Assembly (NCBI RefSeq): GCF_000143415.4
Contig: NW_003314413.1
Location: 128,832 to 192,831, forward strand
DNA: 64,000 bases
DNA from: Selaginella moellendorffii
Taxonomy: Eukaryota > Streptophyta > Lycopodiopsida > Selaginellales > Selaginellaceae
Direction of reading: 5' to 3'
The notes beneath the pieces were generated by a model, which ran no database searches, had not been told where the DNA came from, and saw only the letters and a list, made by a program, of their open reading frames with translations. This document shows, piece by piece, positions 23,431 through 35,470 of this stretch; the stretch's first letter is position 1; each line of letters opens with the position of its first letter. Both the position numbers and the translations under genes were made by a program.

Positions 23431-26400
23431 TGTTCCTTAGTCTGACTTTTATTGGTGCTCAAGTATGTCACCACTAGTGTTGGGATCGGAAGGTCCGAGG
23501 AGTGGGCCTATCCTTGAGGAGTAGCAAGTCGGGAAGACATGGCTCTCCATTACAGTTCATGTGTGAACTTGTAGACGAGGTGGTGGATAGAAAAGGGCCA
23601 ATAATGGAACGACTTTGGGATCTTGGGAACAGTGCAAGGTTTTCCTCATTGAGTTGAGGATGTGATCCGGATGAGCATTTGTCTCAGCAAATTGGCTAAG
23701 GTTGTTGTAGTAAACAACTAAAGTTGGGATCACGGGAAAGATAGAGACTCCAAAACAATAAAGGAGTCACAAGATTATCCTCATATAATTGAGGTTGGTG
23801 CTCATGAATGTGAGACCAGAAATAATGACCGTGGGAGGTCAAATACGGAAGAGGACTCAAGTCCTTGAAATGGTAGCCGGGGCTACCTTTAATAAATGCT
23901 GGAACAACCCAAGGAGTTGGGGGGTGTACTTAGAGATGAGTGGTATTCTCATCACATGGACAAGTAGTCATAAGGGGCAAAGGTGGCCCCCAGAGAACAA
24001 AATCAAGTGTCAGAGTAACACTTGTGAAAATAGTCCTTTTGAGTGGGACAGGAATGCACGAAGTGTATTCCAGTGAGCTAGTGCCTCACAAGTAGGACCT
24101 TACGGGTCTGTGGATTAACCAAGTCCAAAATTGCTGGATGACTCAAGTAGAGTCAAGGGATGGTCCTAAAAGGACTGATGGAAGCATTTGGACTGAGGTG
24201 TGTTGTACCCCACAAAGGATGGGGGGGGGATCATAGGATCCAAGGATGAGAACAGAGGGTATCTCATCGATGGCAAAATGTGCCATGCTAAAGTTATGGG
24301 AAAGATGTTCCCAGAAGAAAACAACATTGACACGAAGTTGTGTGGGACCTCTATGGTGCAGTGCTAACGGATGGTTGGCATGAGAAAGAGCAGTGTTGGT
24401 CTTGGCAAAGACTTAGACACGAAGGGGAAGTGTCATAGAGGTAGGCTCGTGGAGCCGATGGTGTGGAGACACCAAATGTGCCAAGGTGTGATACCTTGAG
24501 GCTATGTTGGTGGGTTCATGAGAACCCCTTGCTAAAGGAATCCCAAGGGAAACGGGAATGGCATAGCCTAAGCTGCAGAGCATGCAATTGGAGTGTGGTG
24601 ATCTAGATAATGATGGAGGTGTGGAAGCACCAAGCAATGAGTTGTAGGACTTGACAACTATGAGGCAACTAAGCAAGAAGTGCAAAATAACTGGCTAAAC
24701 AGGTAGAAAGTAGCTACCCAAGACTTCTTAATAGCATAAGGAAGTTGGATATACCCTTACGGGGGATAAGTTGCTTATGTTGCGATATAGTAAGTCAATG
24801 TCATAAAAGGAAATACTCATTGTCAAGAAAGCCATCATTGGGACACCCGAACACTCTAGAACACCAGAAGGTGGTGTTTGATGTCGCGAGGGCAATGGAT
24901 AAAGCCCAAGGGACTAAGTCCCTAGCGAATGATGGATAGAAGGTGCTATCCAAATGTCCAAGGTTGCGGAGACAGGAGAGGACTGTCTACCCGAGTGGGA
25001 CAAAGCCAAGAATGGAATTTTGGCAAGGCTAGTGATGGGCATGTAAAGGCCCATAAGCAACAATGTAATCCCAGTGTGTGGGATTATAAGAAGAGCATAC
25101 CCGGATTGAGGAACCACTCCCTGGGCTATTGGGTAGGTTCATCCCTAAGAATACTTGCTAAGGCATGATAGAAAGTGCAAAGCTATCCTCCTGGTCTGGA
25201 GGAGAATAACCACAGGAAACATATGGGGCCAAAAGGCAAGAAGTATTGGGATGGAACTGAACCATAGAAATCGAAGGGCATAACCAAGGTTGGTTATGCC
25301 AGCTGAGAGTGGAGAATCAAATGGGGGCTCAAGGGTGTTGCCGCTAGCAACCGTGATGCCATGGAGAGTCTAAAATATGGAATTGTCCATGTTAGACTAT
25401 GTGGCAATTGGAAAGCTTGCAAAAAGGGAGGCCTTAGCAAGCTAAGGGACAGAGTTCCTTCAAGGTTCCCAAAGACGATTCTAGGTAGCTTAGTACCTAG
25501 AAAGGCCAAGTGTAAATGGTTCATAGAACGTGCGAAATCAGAGTGGCGCAGCAGAAGCGTGGTCTTGAAGCTTGCCATGAGGCAAGGCTGTCAAGGTTAG
25601 GGAAGTAGTTCCCGAGTGTTCAAAGAGAGGGCTTTGAACGAAAGTCGATGGTCAAGGACTTTCACACTTATGCAGGAACCATGTTACAGTGGTCGGAGGA
25701 CTTGCCAAGCGAGATTGGCAAGTCGGGGGAACAAATACCCTAGTTGAAGGTGATAACTTCAAAAAGGGTGGGCCATGGGGCCAAGCATGGAGGAGTCCAT
25801 GCATGATCACAGACTTGTCAAGTGAGAGGACTTGGCAGTGTGGAGGAACTAGGTTCCTAAGCTGTGATCTGTAGCGCGCTTTAAATATAGGTTGGTGCAC
25901 CGGCGTGGGGAGTCACGCCAGGCATCTTGTGTGATGCCGTCCGTAGATGCATATACGGAGGTTGGGTTCGAGTCCCGACCCTCTAGTGCTTGGGTTCGAG
26001 TCCCAAATCACTAGGGCGTGGTGATGGTTTGGAATATGAGGACACTCATATTTCGGTGGTCATGGACTCTCAGTGGGGAGACTGGTTTGGGCACACCGCC
26101 AAGCGAGGGATGCCTCGGAGTCGTGATGCACGGTTAGATTGCTTAGTGTGAAAGCTCGGCATATCTGACTTGAACGCTTTGGTGCAAGTGGCACCAAGGA
26201 CGTGGTGAGTGAGATGGGGACACCTAATCTCAGTTGCTATGGACCCTTGGCCAGAAGGGCTGGCTTGGGTGCACCGCCAAGTGTGGGGGATGCCCCCGGG
26301 GTCGTAGTTAACAAGTTAAAGGTCTGGAAGACCTAGTACCTATTGGCAAACCTGTTAAGGTGCCGAGGTGAGATCACTAGGTGATCTTGTGGCTAAATAA

Positions 26401-27513
26401 GGACAAGGTCCTTGTTTGGGTTAAGGAATAAGGTTCCTAGTTCAAAGTGTTGATTTGAACTATTGATGATGGTGTGGCTTGGTCAAGGTGACCGAGTGGG
26501 AAAAGCACCTTAGGGAAATGAACTATGTCATTGCGATGGCATAGTGTGTCCAAGGAAAGTAGTCTCTAAAGAGACCCATGAGAGGGTCACAAAGTTGGGC
26601 CAAGGATAGAACCCACAGCAGAAGATGCTAAAAGAGACTTACTAGGGGTGAACACCCTAGTCTTGGCAAAGCAGAGCCTTTGCTATGGAATCAAAAGAAT
26701 ACCTCAAGAAGGGAGGTAGAGATTCGATGTTGCTTGGTGCAACAATCAACGGATAGGAGCAAAAGATGAGTGGCCAAGATAGGGCCGTGGAATCCCTTGG
26801 AAGGAATCCAAGTGACAAAGTTAGGCGAGGAACACTAATGTGTTGGACGCTAACAAATTGCGGGAAAGGAAGTGTGTTTCCAAGGATGGATTCCAAATTG
26901 CTCCGATTTGGCGAAAGTGGAAGCTCCAAAGGAGGGAGCGGTAAGGTAGCCAAATGATAGGGCGATGGACAACCCTAGCACAAAGTGTGATAAATGGAAC
27001 TTAGTGCCCAAGGTGGCACGAAATAGAAGAGAGGATGATGGTGCCCTCAAGTAATGAACTTCCTAGGATAGGGAAGTGGAGTTGCACAATCTATGCAACG
27101 CAAAGTGTTGGAGACACCTAGGAAATTGACTTCCAAAAGTCAAAAGAGTAAAAGTTCTAAGGTGCAAACATTCAATAGATGGAAATTGAGACTACTCGAG
27201 AAGGAGTAGTGAGATTGACTTAGAGAAGGGTCTCTAAGAGGTTTAGCGAGAACTAAACCAATAAAAGGAGAGAACCACTACATGTGGTCCAATCAGTCTC
27301 TAAGTTGGAGAGACTACCCTCCTTAGAGGATAGGCAAGGCATGGTGAGCCTTTGGTGTCAAACCATTGAGGCATATGCAAAAGGCATGGTGAGCCTTCAA
27401 TGTCAAACCCTTGACAAATATTGGCTAGGTGCCAAGGATGGAAATGGTAACACATGCGAGTGTTACTTTACAAAATGGTTTACCGTTCGATGAGGACATC
27501 GAACTTCGTCTAT
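23431..27513 (+). other. Internal region of LARD-like copy II, no coding sequence
   Basis: About 4.1 kb of conserved but non-coding interior. It includes short inverted or direct words (GTTGGGTTCGAGTCCCGACC near 25963, twice in similar form) but nothing that I can assign. Confidence 0.75.
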
Positions 27514-27524
27514 GGGTGGTGGAG
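27514..27524 (+). other. Polypurine tract, copy II
   Basis: GGGTGGTGGAG directly before the 3' LTR at 27526; it would prime plus-strand synthesis. Confidence 0.7.
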
Positions 27525-27525
27525 T

Positions 27526-28963
27526 TGTGAGACACAAAATCCCTAGGCCCCAAAGTGGAGCCGGAAAGGGTGCCACGTGGTAGTGGCTGAAGCGAGAGCC
27601 AAACGAGCGTAACACGTTTGGACCAAAAGCTCCGACTTGAAAAGTCAAGAGCGGGAGTGGAACTCCCAACGAAGTGCTCGAGGAATGAGCACGAAGCGAA
27701 CAAAAAGTGAGGCTCCAGAAAGGGACCCAAAAGGACCAACATATGACACGTGGAAGTGTCCGAGATGGACTCGAGTTGGAGTCCGAAGTGGAGTCCGAGA
27801 TGGACCCGAGATGGAGTCCGAGATGGAGTCCGAGGTGGACCCGAGATGGACCCGAAATGGAGTCCGAAATGGAGTCCGAGATGGACCCGAGATGGAGTCC
27901 GAGATGGAGTCCGAGATGGAGTCCGAAGTCAAGACCGAGACCGGGACCGAGACCGAGACCGAGACCGAGACCAAGACCGAGATCGGGACCGAGAACGAGA
28001 CCGAGGCCGAGGCCGAGACCGAGCCCGAGCCCGAGTCCGAGTCCGAGTCCGAGTCCGAGTCCGAGTCCGAGTCCGAGTCCGAGTCCGAGTTCGAGTCTGA
28101 GAGGGTGAAAGCCCAAAGCGTTCGTCTCCCAGACCCTGGGGGGTTTGGTGAGCTCCAAAAGTATAGTAGGGGGAGGACTGCAGTGGAGCCAGTTTGGCCA
28201 GGAAAGGCCAGTTTGGCCCAGGAAAGGCCAGTTTGGCCCAAGTGTGGGTGGCACTACCTACTTGGATACCTGGTGTGGCTCAACGGAACCCGCTCTAAGC
28301 CCATGGCTAGAGCACCCAAGGGCAGAAGGCGAGGAGAGTACCCAGGTGGCTCGTGTAAGGCCACGGTGTTCCGAAATGTTGTCCCAAAGGCCCAGACTGT
28401 GGAAAGGAAGAGGAGCAGTCCTCTGGGGTAGTGACCAAGGACACAGTCGGGTGGTGAGGAAGTCCCAGAGGACCGTGGGACTTAGTGGTCAGGCCTGTGG
28501 GTCTCGATCCAGTGGCAGTGTTGGCAAACACGGCCAGGGGCAGAAAGGGACTTAGTGGGGATTGACAGAGGGATATTGGGGAAGGCTATTCCCCTTGTCG
28601 GTGGGCATCCTAAGGATGCTAAGGAGTGGATCTGAGAGGACCACTCACAGATGGTTTGCCTAGTCTTGGAGAGCCAAGACGGTGATGCAAGTGGTATTGG
28701 ACTACCAGTGTGGCAAAGGTGATTGGGCATGGCCTTAGCGTAACGGGCTGCTATGTCGGTGGTACCTTTGAGTGTCGGTCATGGGATCGGACACGTGGAG
28801 CACTTGGACCAAGTGCAAATGTTGAGTGGCATAGATGCCATTCTCGGGGCTAGCAAGTCCCAAGTCCTGGATTGGACTCATGGAGGTTGTGAATGAGACT
28901 CCTCCAAGTGGTCAAAGGTGTGGTTAAGTGACTAAAGTAGAATGGAAAATTTAGTCGTTTACA
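27526..28963 (+). repeat. 3' LTR of LARD-like copy II
   Basis: 1438 bases with the same ends as the 5' LTR. It lacks the segment containing GTGATGAGCTGCCCACTGG that the 5' LTR has, and has a longer GAGTCC run near 28030-28085. Confidence 0.93.
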
Positions 28964-28968
28964 TTAGT
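28964..28968. repeat. Target-site duplication TTAGT, right side of copy II
   Basis: TTAGT follows the LTR end and pairs with CTAGT at 21877-21881. Confidence 0.65.
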
Positions 28969-29924
28969 GTGATAGTTGGCATAAACAAGTGTTGTTGGTT
29001 TTGCCGCATTCATTTTGTTCTACTAATTATTGTTATAGTTAGTTCTGACAGATTGGATGTTATTTCCTTTGAATGATATATTCGCAAGCATTTTACTCGT
29101 TAATCAATGATATTTTGTGTTCTTTGAGTTATCTTATACAAGTTGTTTAGCATGCTATCTACATTCTTTGATAGTTAAATTTAATCATTAAGTTTCTTGA
29201 TGATATATTGGCTATTGAATTTTGTTGGATAAAAATCCTATGTTTTCCAATTATGATGCATTTGGTGGTTTTTGTACTCTAATACTAGTTTATCGAATGA
29301 TAATTTACTTGAAATACTTTTGTGTTCTAACCTAAGATTTATTAACAGATAATTAAGTCTTTAAGATATCATTGTCTATGACTTTGATATTATTTATCTA
29401 TTGATCTTTGGTTTGAGCCAATATAGGCAGATTAGCTTTGGCACTTTGTGTGTATGAGGAAATCTTTAGTCATAGGGTAGCTAGTGTGGACTGATTTCAT
29501 CACTTACCTCTTTGTCAATGTTCCTTATTCCATAAAAAGGATATAACTGTGTAAACAATTTTAATTGTCTACTTACAGTAGTCTACCTAAACCTTACTAA
29601 TGGGTTTGGTTTCTTTGCTCATAAGAGTTGAGGTCTCTGGCTTCTCTCTCTATATCCCTGCAAACAGGAGTGTATCACACTTTTGTAAGTTGAGTGATAC
29701 CTAGAGCAGCAAGGATGGCTAACTCCGTTAATCATTTCCTTGTCAATGACGGCCGGAAGGTGTTTAAGTTGGTAATGCATTCATGTTAAACAAAGAGGTT
29801 ACCTTAACTCATTTAAGTTGATGCATTTCTTATATAATGTGATCATTATGAACTTTTTCTAGAGTTGTTTCCTTATCGGTGGTTTAGACTAGAGTATGTA
29901 TCAATAAGGACATCGATCTTTCCT
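28969..29924 (+). other. Internal sequence of host element family C, last segment
   Basis: AT-rich, without recognisable coding sequence. Without nested copies I and II, the host element has about 4.2 kb between its LTRs, again too little and too decayed to show gag-pol. Confidence 0.5.
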
Positions 29925-29936
29925 AAGGGGGGAGAG
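29925..29936 (+). other. Polypurine tract of host element family C
   Basis: AAGGGGGGAGAG directly before TGTCGCGAATG. The preceding ATCAATAAGGACATCGA context is shared with the tract at 57671, as is usual for related Ty3/Gypsy elements. Confidence 0.8.
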
Positions 29937-31052
29937 TGTCGCGAATGTGATTTTGGTATCAAAAGTTACCTGTCGGCTAATCCTTTCAAATATTCTTTCC
30001 TTACTACCACGATGGCAAGAAGTCAGTATTACTGGATCCTTTATTAATCTCTGCCTAAGCTAGTTGAGAAATTGGTCTTCACGTGTGCACTTGATCAAAT
30101 AAGCATAAAGACGGAATTCCTAAGTGTTATTAGTCAAGCATACTTGATTTGGTTAGAGAAACTCATTCGCTAACTTGCACTTGCTAGTGTTGGGAACCCT
30201 CACGATATTGAGTTTAGTCCTTCAATATTATAGATTATTGTGTTTGCCAAACACCCTTGCTATCATGCACTTTATGTTAGTATTGTTCAGTCCTAATTGC
30301 TATTTATGGAAAGTATCTAGATTTGCTCATTTCGTATATTTATGAAATGTAAAGATTGTCTTGAACACAATGGTGTTCGTCCCATGTTTAAATTTGCAAT
30401 CTAGGGACATTCCATATTTATTAAGTTTGGAGTTAGTCCCAGAGAATAACTCCTGGTACTAAGGATAGCTAAGGGTGAAAGCCCAAAGCATGTGTTCCTC
30501 AAGGGGGGGTTATAAGGGGTTTTAAATGTATAGTAGGGATAGTGGGTAGGTCGGGTATGCTTAACCAACTTGAGGCATAGTCTAACTTTCACTTATATGC
30601 TTGTCCTTGTTTTGTGTCCAACTTGAGTCTAAGCCCAAGTTCCATACTATGCTAGTTGGTGAAGTACCTATATCGCGTTAGGTTATCGGTATGCTAAAAT
30701 AGCACTAGACTTCGTTTGGCCGTATTGGTCTTAGCATTAGGATGCTAGATGTTTTAGGACTATTCCAAATCATTCCATGTTTCTGTCCTTTCACTCCTTA
30801 GGTTGAATGCTTAAAAGTCACTCCATACTTCAGTTCCTTCGCTCCTTAACTCCATGCTTAAAAATTTGGTTCCGTTCTTTCATTTAGTGGCCCAAGGCTT
30901 TAAAATTTGGGTTTTATACTATTGTCTTTGGGACATGTGGCATGTGGCAAATGGCATGTGACATGTGGCACATGGAGGGTTTTAGGTTCCGCTTCATGGT
31001 TATTCTATTGAAAATTACTATAAGATAAAGGGTAAAAACCACATGCACTACA
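29937..31052 (+). repeat. 3' LTR of host element family C
   Basis: It starts TGTCGCGAATGTGATTTTGG right after the polypurine tract and ends ...TGCACTACA. The part from 30170 matches 11079-11960. The many substitutions between the two copies indicate an old insertion. Confidence 0.75.
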
Positions 31053-31605
31053 ATTATAACATTCACTTGCTATAGCTTGTGGGGTTATCTGTTAGTACTT
31101 AGAGTAGATTTTTGGATGGAGAAAGTGTAATTCATTTATTATAACAATAGTCAAAAAGGAATTCTCTTGGAAAAAGCATACAATTAAGCATAATAGTTTA
31201 CATTCTTTATATCTAGGAATTGTAAGGCTTAATGATTTTATCTTTACTTGAGTGAATTTAATTTCTCCCTCACAGTCACCGGCCATAAAAAAATTATAAG
31301 TAAATATAAATTTAATGTGCAACTAAACGTTTTAACTATATCAACTTAATGTATAACTAAATGCCCATTTAGCTTAGGTCTTTTGTACAATGAATCTAAA
31401 GTCTTTTGATCTAGAAAAACAAATGAAAAATAAATTTCATATTCCAACTCAATATTTGGATAGAGAAATATTTAATGTTCACCATTTGCTATGATTACAG
31501 TTTTGGATCCATCCACTCTCTTTAATACTCAAAACAACAATGTCACTTCCACTAATACAAGTACTAGTAAAATTAATGCCTCAACTACACATGCTAATGA
31601 AAATG
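31053..31605. repeat. Rearranged copy of host-element internal sequence
   Basis: 31057-31135 matches 19909-19985 in direct orientation (TATAACATTCACTT...GGATGGAGAA). 31480-31600 matches 19987-20050 in inverted orientation (the complement of GTGTAGTTGAGGCATT...GGAAGTGACATTGTT). The material between (31136-31479) is unrecognised. Confidence 0.6.
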
Positions 31606-32391
31606 CCAAAGAGACTCAATCATAGAATTGCAGTGTCAAAGTCTTGGAAATAACATTTATCTTGAACACACAAAAAACTCTCATACCTTATGAGGTATAT
31701 AAACTTCTAAAATAACTTGCTCTAGATTAATTATATTATTTTTATTTGAGTCTCTTTCCATCATTCCTCTTGTAAAATATGCTATAACTTCAAGCGATCA
31801 TTGCCACCACCATGAACGATCACTCATAGAGTCATTGTGAATATGAACAATTTATCATTAGAAATATCCCTATTTTGATATAACTATTACTTACACTAAA
31901 TTGATGCTTCCAATATGCAACTAATTTGATTGGGCAATTGAATAGGTCTAAAGTGAATGTAAGGTTTTTTATTCAAAGAACCAGGGGAGCATATATTACA
32001 ATTCTATTACTTGATGTTTAAGCTTAATATTATAATGTCTATCATGACTTTATTAAATGTCAAATTGATTAAACATAATGTCTCTTTAGACTTACTTATA
32101 TGCAATCACAATTTATATATAATTTATAAACAATGCAAAAAAGGATTTTACATTGCACCTTTTGCACTTAAATATAGGTGGATCTTTAAATGCATGAAAT
32201 GCTTTTTGTTCTTTGTTCTTGCTGGTTTTTATATGTTTATCTTTACACCTAAATAATAACTAGGTTGACGACTTGATGTATGACTTACATCATCAACATC
32301 CACCTCGAGATGTCCAATAATTGAAATGCTTATTTTACCCCTTTAATAATATCAATATTTATAATCTTTACCACCATCTTCATCCAAGTCT
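31606..32391. other. AT-rich stretch, nothing recognised
   Basis: There is one 81-codon frame (32011-32256) without recognisable features, and no other structure. Confidence 0.5.
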
Positions 32392-32905
32392 AATACACAG
32401 ATCCCTAAGTCCAAAAATGGAGCCAAAGGCATGCCATATGGCAGTGGCTAAAAGAAAAGTTTAACAAGTGTAACATATATAGACTAAAAGCTATGATTGG
32501 AGAAGTTGAGAGTAAAAGTGGAACTCTTAAAAAAGTACTAAAGGAATAAGCATGAAGTAATTGATAAGTAAGTTTTTAAAAAGGGATAAAAGAACAACTA
32601 ATATATGGCAATTGTTGTGACATATAGAAGTGTTAAAACTGAAGTTGTAAGACCGAAAAACTTGAAGTGGACCAATATCAAAACCATCTCACCCCACTAA
32701 ATCAAAAGCCATATATGTCCAAGGCCTAATATATCCAGAGACAGATATATTCATGGCTAGAGGGTGAAGTGAAAGCCTAAAGTGATCATTTCCTAGATTC
32801 TAAGGGATTTGGTAGGTTTATATAGCATAGTGAGGGAGGACTTATGGGAACCAATATGATCAAAGATGTCTATATTTATATGGTGGGTGATAATATAAAC
32901 ATTAG
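32392..32905 (+). repeat. Highly decayed LARD-family LTR fragment
   Basis: It is alignable by eye with the first half of the LTR: ATCCCTAAGTCCAAAAATGG against ATCCCTAGGCCCCAAAGTGG, then the GAGAGCGGGAGTGGAACTCC equivalent, and GGTGAAGTGAAAGCCTAAAG against GGTGAAAGCCCAAAGC. Most differences are C to T or G to A. The hexamer array is absent, and no second LTR is seen nearby. Confidence 0.75.
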
Positions 32906-33269
32906 ATATAGATGGATAAATAAGGTCACATTTAACAAGCATACCAAAAGAGCAAGAGTGGGATCCTACTAAAAAAGAAACTCTAAGCCTAATGACTAAG
33001 AAAATGAAAATACACTATATAAATCAGCTTTAAAACATCTAGAGTTGCACAAGGAATGAGCACAATAAAGATGGGTATGGCATGAAGCCATGACAGGCAT
33101 CAATTAAAAAGAATATTTTACGAAGGATATTTAGTTAATATCTAGACTGTCTCTAGGATCAGGCTACATGGGATTCGGTTCCTCTCCAGCATGGAATGGA
33201 AGAGAGCTCTGGCAACAGCCATTTTGCTGCCTCTCAAATGCCATGATGATTGCATTGAAAGCGGATATC

Positions 33270-34200
33270 TACAGGATTTAGTGAGTTGGACTCTATCATT
33301 ATGGGATATGTGCAATCTGGAGAAGGCAAGATAGCTCTGGAGCTGTTTGCTGAGATGGAAGAGAATGGTGTCTAGCTAGACAAGCAGATCTTCTTTGCAG
33401 TTGTGGTGTTTATGGCTTGCGGCAGCATAGCAGTTGGGGAAGCAAAGTGGATGGAAGGATGGTTAAGGTGGCATGCTTGGAGAAATGAAAGGCTGTTCAT
33501 TCCCGGCTTGCAAAGTTGGTGTTCGTGTGAAGCTCGCTGGTGGATCTGAATTGTGGCAGCATGGCAGATTCTCGAGGAGTTTTTGACAGAATGATCTGCC
33601 ACGACCTTAATTATCTCATGGAATTGAGCCGGGAAGTTGAGCTTGCCACGAGAAAATGCCACACAGCGGTATGCGGTTTCCTGGAATTCACCTATAGCAG
33701 GATTCGTGCAGGGTGGAAGATCGAGACAGCTTTAGACACATATCAACATATGCTGGACAAAGGCTTTGTCCCAGACTCTCGGACTTACGTCTCGGCTCTC
33801 GGCTCTCTTGGTGGCGAGCAAGCCAGACACTGACACGGACATCTCCCTCCTGGACAAGGCTATAGCAATTTAAAGCAGAGAGGCTGCCATCTCGACACTT
33901 GCGTGGCCAGCACTCTCGAAGCTTACGTCCAGTGTGGAAGCATAGCCGAAGCACAGGACGCGTTCGACGGGACTGTACAGCCGTGACGTTGTCTCATGGA
34001 ATGCCATGGTTTGTGAGCGAGGAGCTATTCCAGCAAATGCAGGACCAAGTTTCGTCCCAGACGCTGCACCGAACGTCTGCAGCAGTCTCGAGGCGGGAGG
34101 GAAGTTTTCCAGGGGAGTTTTGGTTCGAGAGATCCACGCGAGCTCGACGTCTTCGCAGCAAATACTTTGCTCGAAATGTTTGAGAGGATGCAAAGTCACG
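33270..34200 (+). pseudogene. PPR-protein pseudogene
   Basis: Fragments of pentatricopeptide motifs are spread over several frames: DLVSWT, then IIMGYVQSGEGKIALELFAE and MEENGV followed by a stop, then ACGSIAVGE; later AYVQCGSIAEAQDAFDGT. These match the plant PLS-class pattern, in which such proteins bind organellar RNA. Frames change between SWT and IIM, and in-frame stops follow, so no intact product is possible. A short piece at 33695-33830 reads W-K-I-E-T-A-L-D-T-Y-Q-H-M-L-D-K-G, another PPR-like helix pair. It lies in the 3' direction of the minus-strand tetraspanin gene. Confidence 0.75.
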
Positions 34201-34356
34201 CCCACCAAAAGATCATATAGGATCTCGAGGTAGTCCTTTAGGTGGCGAAAAGCAAATCTACGTAATCATCCTTTACACAAACGAGTTCGATCAACGTAGG
34301 TTGATCGATGGTTAGATTCACGAAACACTGCAAGAAAAGACGTACGGCGGCATCCA

Positions 34357-35409
34357 TTAGCGGTACGGCGCCTTGTTGCTGAAGTACTCGTCGCGGCGGG
34401 CGTTGCGGAAGGCGCAGCATCCGACGGAGTAGGCGACGACGAGGAAGACGAAGACGATGATGTTGATGATGGCCACCTTGCGCCAGTCCTTGCGGATGTT
34501 CTCCAGCACGCCCGCGCGGCACGAGTTGCAATCGAAGCACAGCCGGTCGGCGGCGTTGTTCCACGCGAAGCAATCCGTGTCGGCGGCTGGCGAGGCGCTG
34601 TTGATCCAGGACGTAGCGTTCTGGTAGACGAACCCACACGCGGTGGGGGGCTTGCAGCACCCGGACTGGATCGATCCAACACTAAAACATCAGTGGAAGA
34701 GGAAGCATCGCCCAGCAAAGACCACAAAGACCAAGGAAGAATCTATCAAGCGCAAGAAGACGAAACATCGCAATCCAAGAAGAGATTATTTCGCCAGAGA
34801 AGGGAGAGAGAGAGCGACGGGAATCACATCATCCAGGGAATCGCGATCAAGCTCAAGAATGCCACAAGAGTCGCAAGCGATAGGGTGAGCGAGAGAGAGA
34901 GAGATTCTTGCCTCGAGAGGAGTGAGCCGCGCGGCGGAGAATGCAGCCTCGGTGGGATACTCGTTGTCGAGATCGCGGCAGACCTTGGCGTCGGCGAGGC
35001 AGCTCTTGATCCTGTTCCAGTTGCCCGTGTTCTTGACGCGGCGCTCCAGCCAGGTGGAGTAATCCCCGAGCCGGTACTCCTTGTAGCCCTTGCCGGACAG
35101 CGCGTGGCCGGCGCCCCTGTTGGTGACCGCGAACGCGAAGATCGTGAAGGCGAGCAGCAGCACGATGAGCAAGAACATGACGAAGAGATAGATCCACAGC
35201 AGCCATGACACCCTGAAGCAGCTGCCGATGAATCCCGCCAGCGACACCACGAGGATGAAGACGCCGATGGCGATCACCGGGCCCTGGAGGAATCGCATAC
35301 AAACCGTGTCGTGGCGCTGCGATAGCCAGATCCCAGCGCCGATGACCGGGATTGCCAGCGCCAGCGTCAAGAAATTCAGGATTCCTGTGAGGTAATTGCT
35401 AAGCCCCAT
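34357..35409 (-). CDS. Plant tetraspanin (two exons, GC-AG intron)
   Basis: Exon 1 is 34912-35409 (166 codons) and exon 2 34357-34665, together 268 residues, as usual for plant tetraspanins. Tetraspanins organise plasma-membrane and endosomal/exosomal microdomains by binding partner proteins. Four membrane segments are visible: about residues 8-30, 43-66 and 70-95, and one near the C-terminus (KVAIINIIVFVFLVVAYSVG). The large extracellular loop between segments 3 and 4 has the plant signature GCCKPPTACGF, formed just after the splice (LTPLE/SGCC), and several more cysteines. The 246-nt intron (34666-34911) begins GCAAGAA rather than GT; the exon end CTCGAG and the family alignment leave little choice. 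The start methionine gives the standard short cytoplasmic N-terminus. It is transcribed divergently from the BPC gene over a 550-base interval. Confidence 0.92.
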
Positions 35410-35470
35410 TTTCTCCCCTCTTGCTCTTCCCTCCCTGTTCTTCGTCTTCCCTTCTTTTCTACACGATTGA

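Larger units (their letters stand above)
21882..28963 (+). mobile_element. LARD-like LTR retrotransposon, copy II (complete, plus strand)
   Basis: A 7082-base element: 5' LTR 21882-23415, primer site 23419-23430, internal region to 27525 ending in a polypurine tract, 3' LTR 27526-28963, and a 5-bp target duplication with one mismatch. The LTRs are nearly identical except for a 5' patch of transitions, a length difference in the hexamer array, and a block of about 145 bases (around 22545-22690) absent from the 3' LTR. It is therefore the youngest-looking copy here. The internal 4.1 kb has no gag-pol; small frames (for example 23789-24076) are unrecognised. It is inserted into host element family C. 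Confidence 0.92.

Noticed and set aside
25960-26005. GGTTCGAGTCCC words in LARD copy II that look like a tRNA T-arm
   Set aside because: No acceptor, D or anticodon stems could be fitted around them. They are part of the repeated element interior.
21864-28431. Frames of 200-264 codons rich in S-D, R-P, G-L or E-S repeats
   Set aside because: They arise from the LTR hexamer array, are present on both strands in several frames, and occur in every LTR copy.
34693-35208. A 171-codon plus-strand frame across the tetraspanin gene
   Set aside because: It is antisense to tetraspanin exon 1 and its intron, is rich in charged residues, and has no domain.
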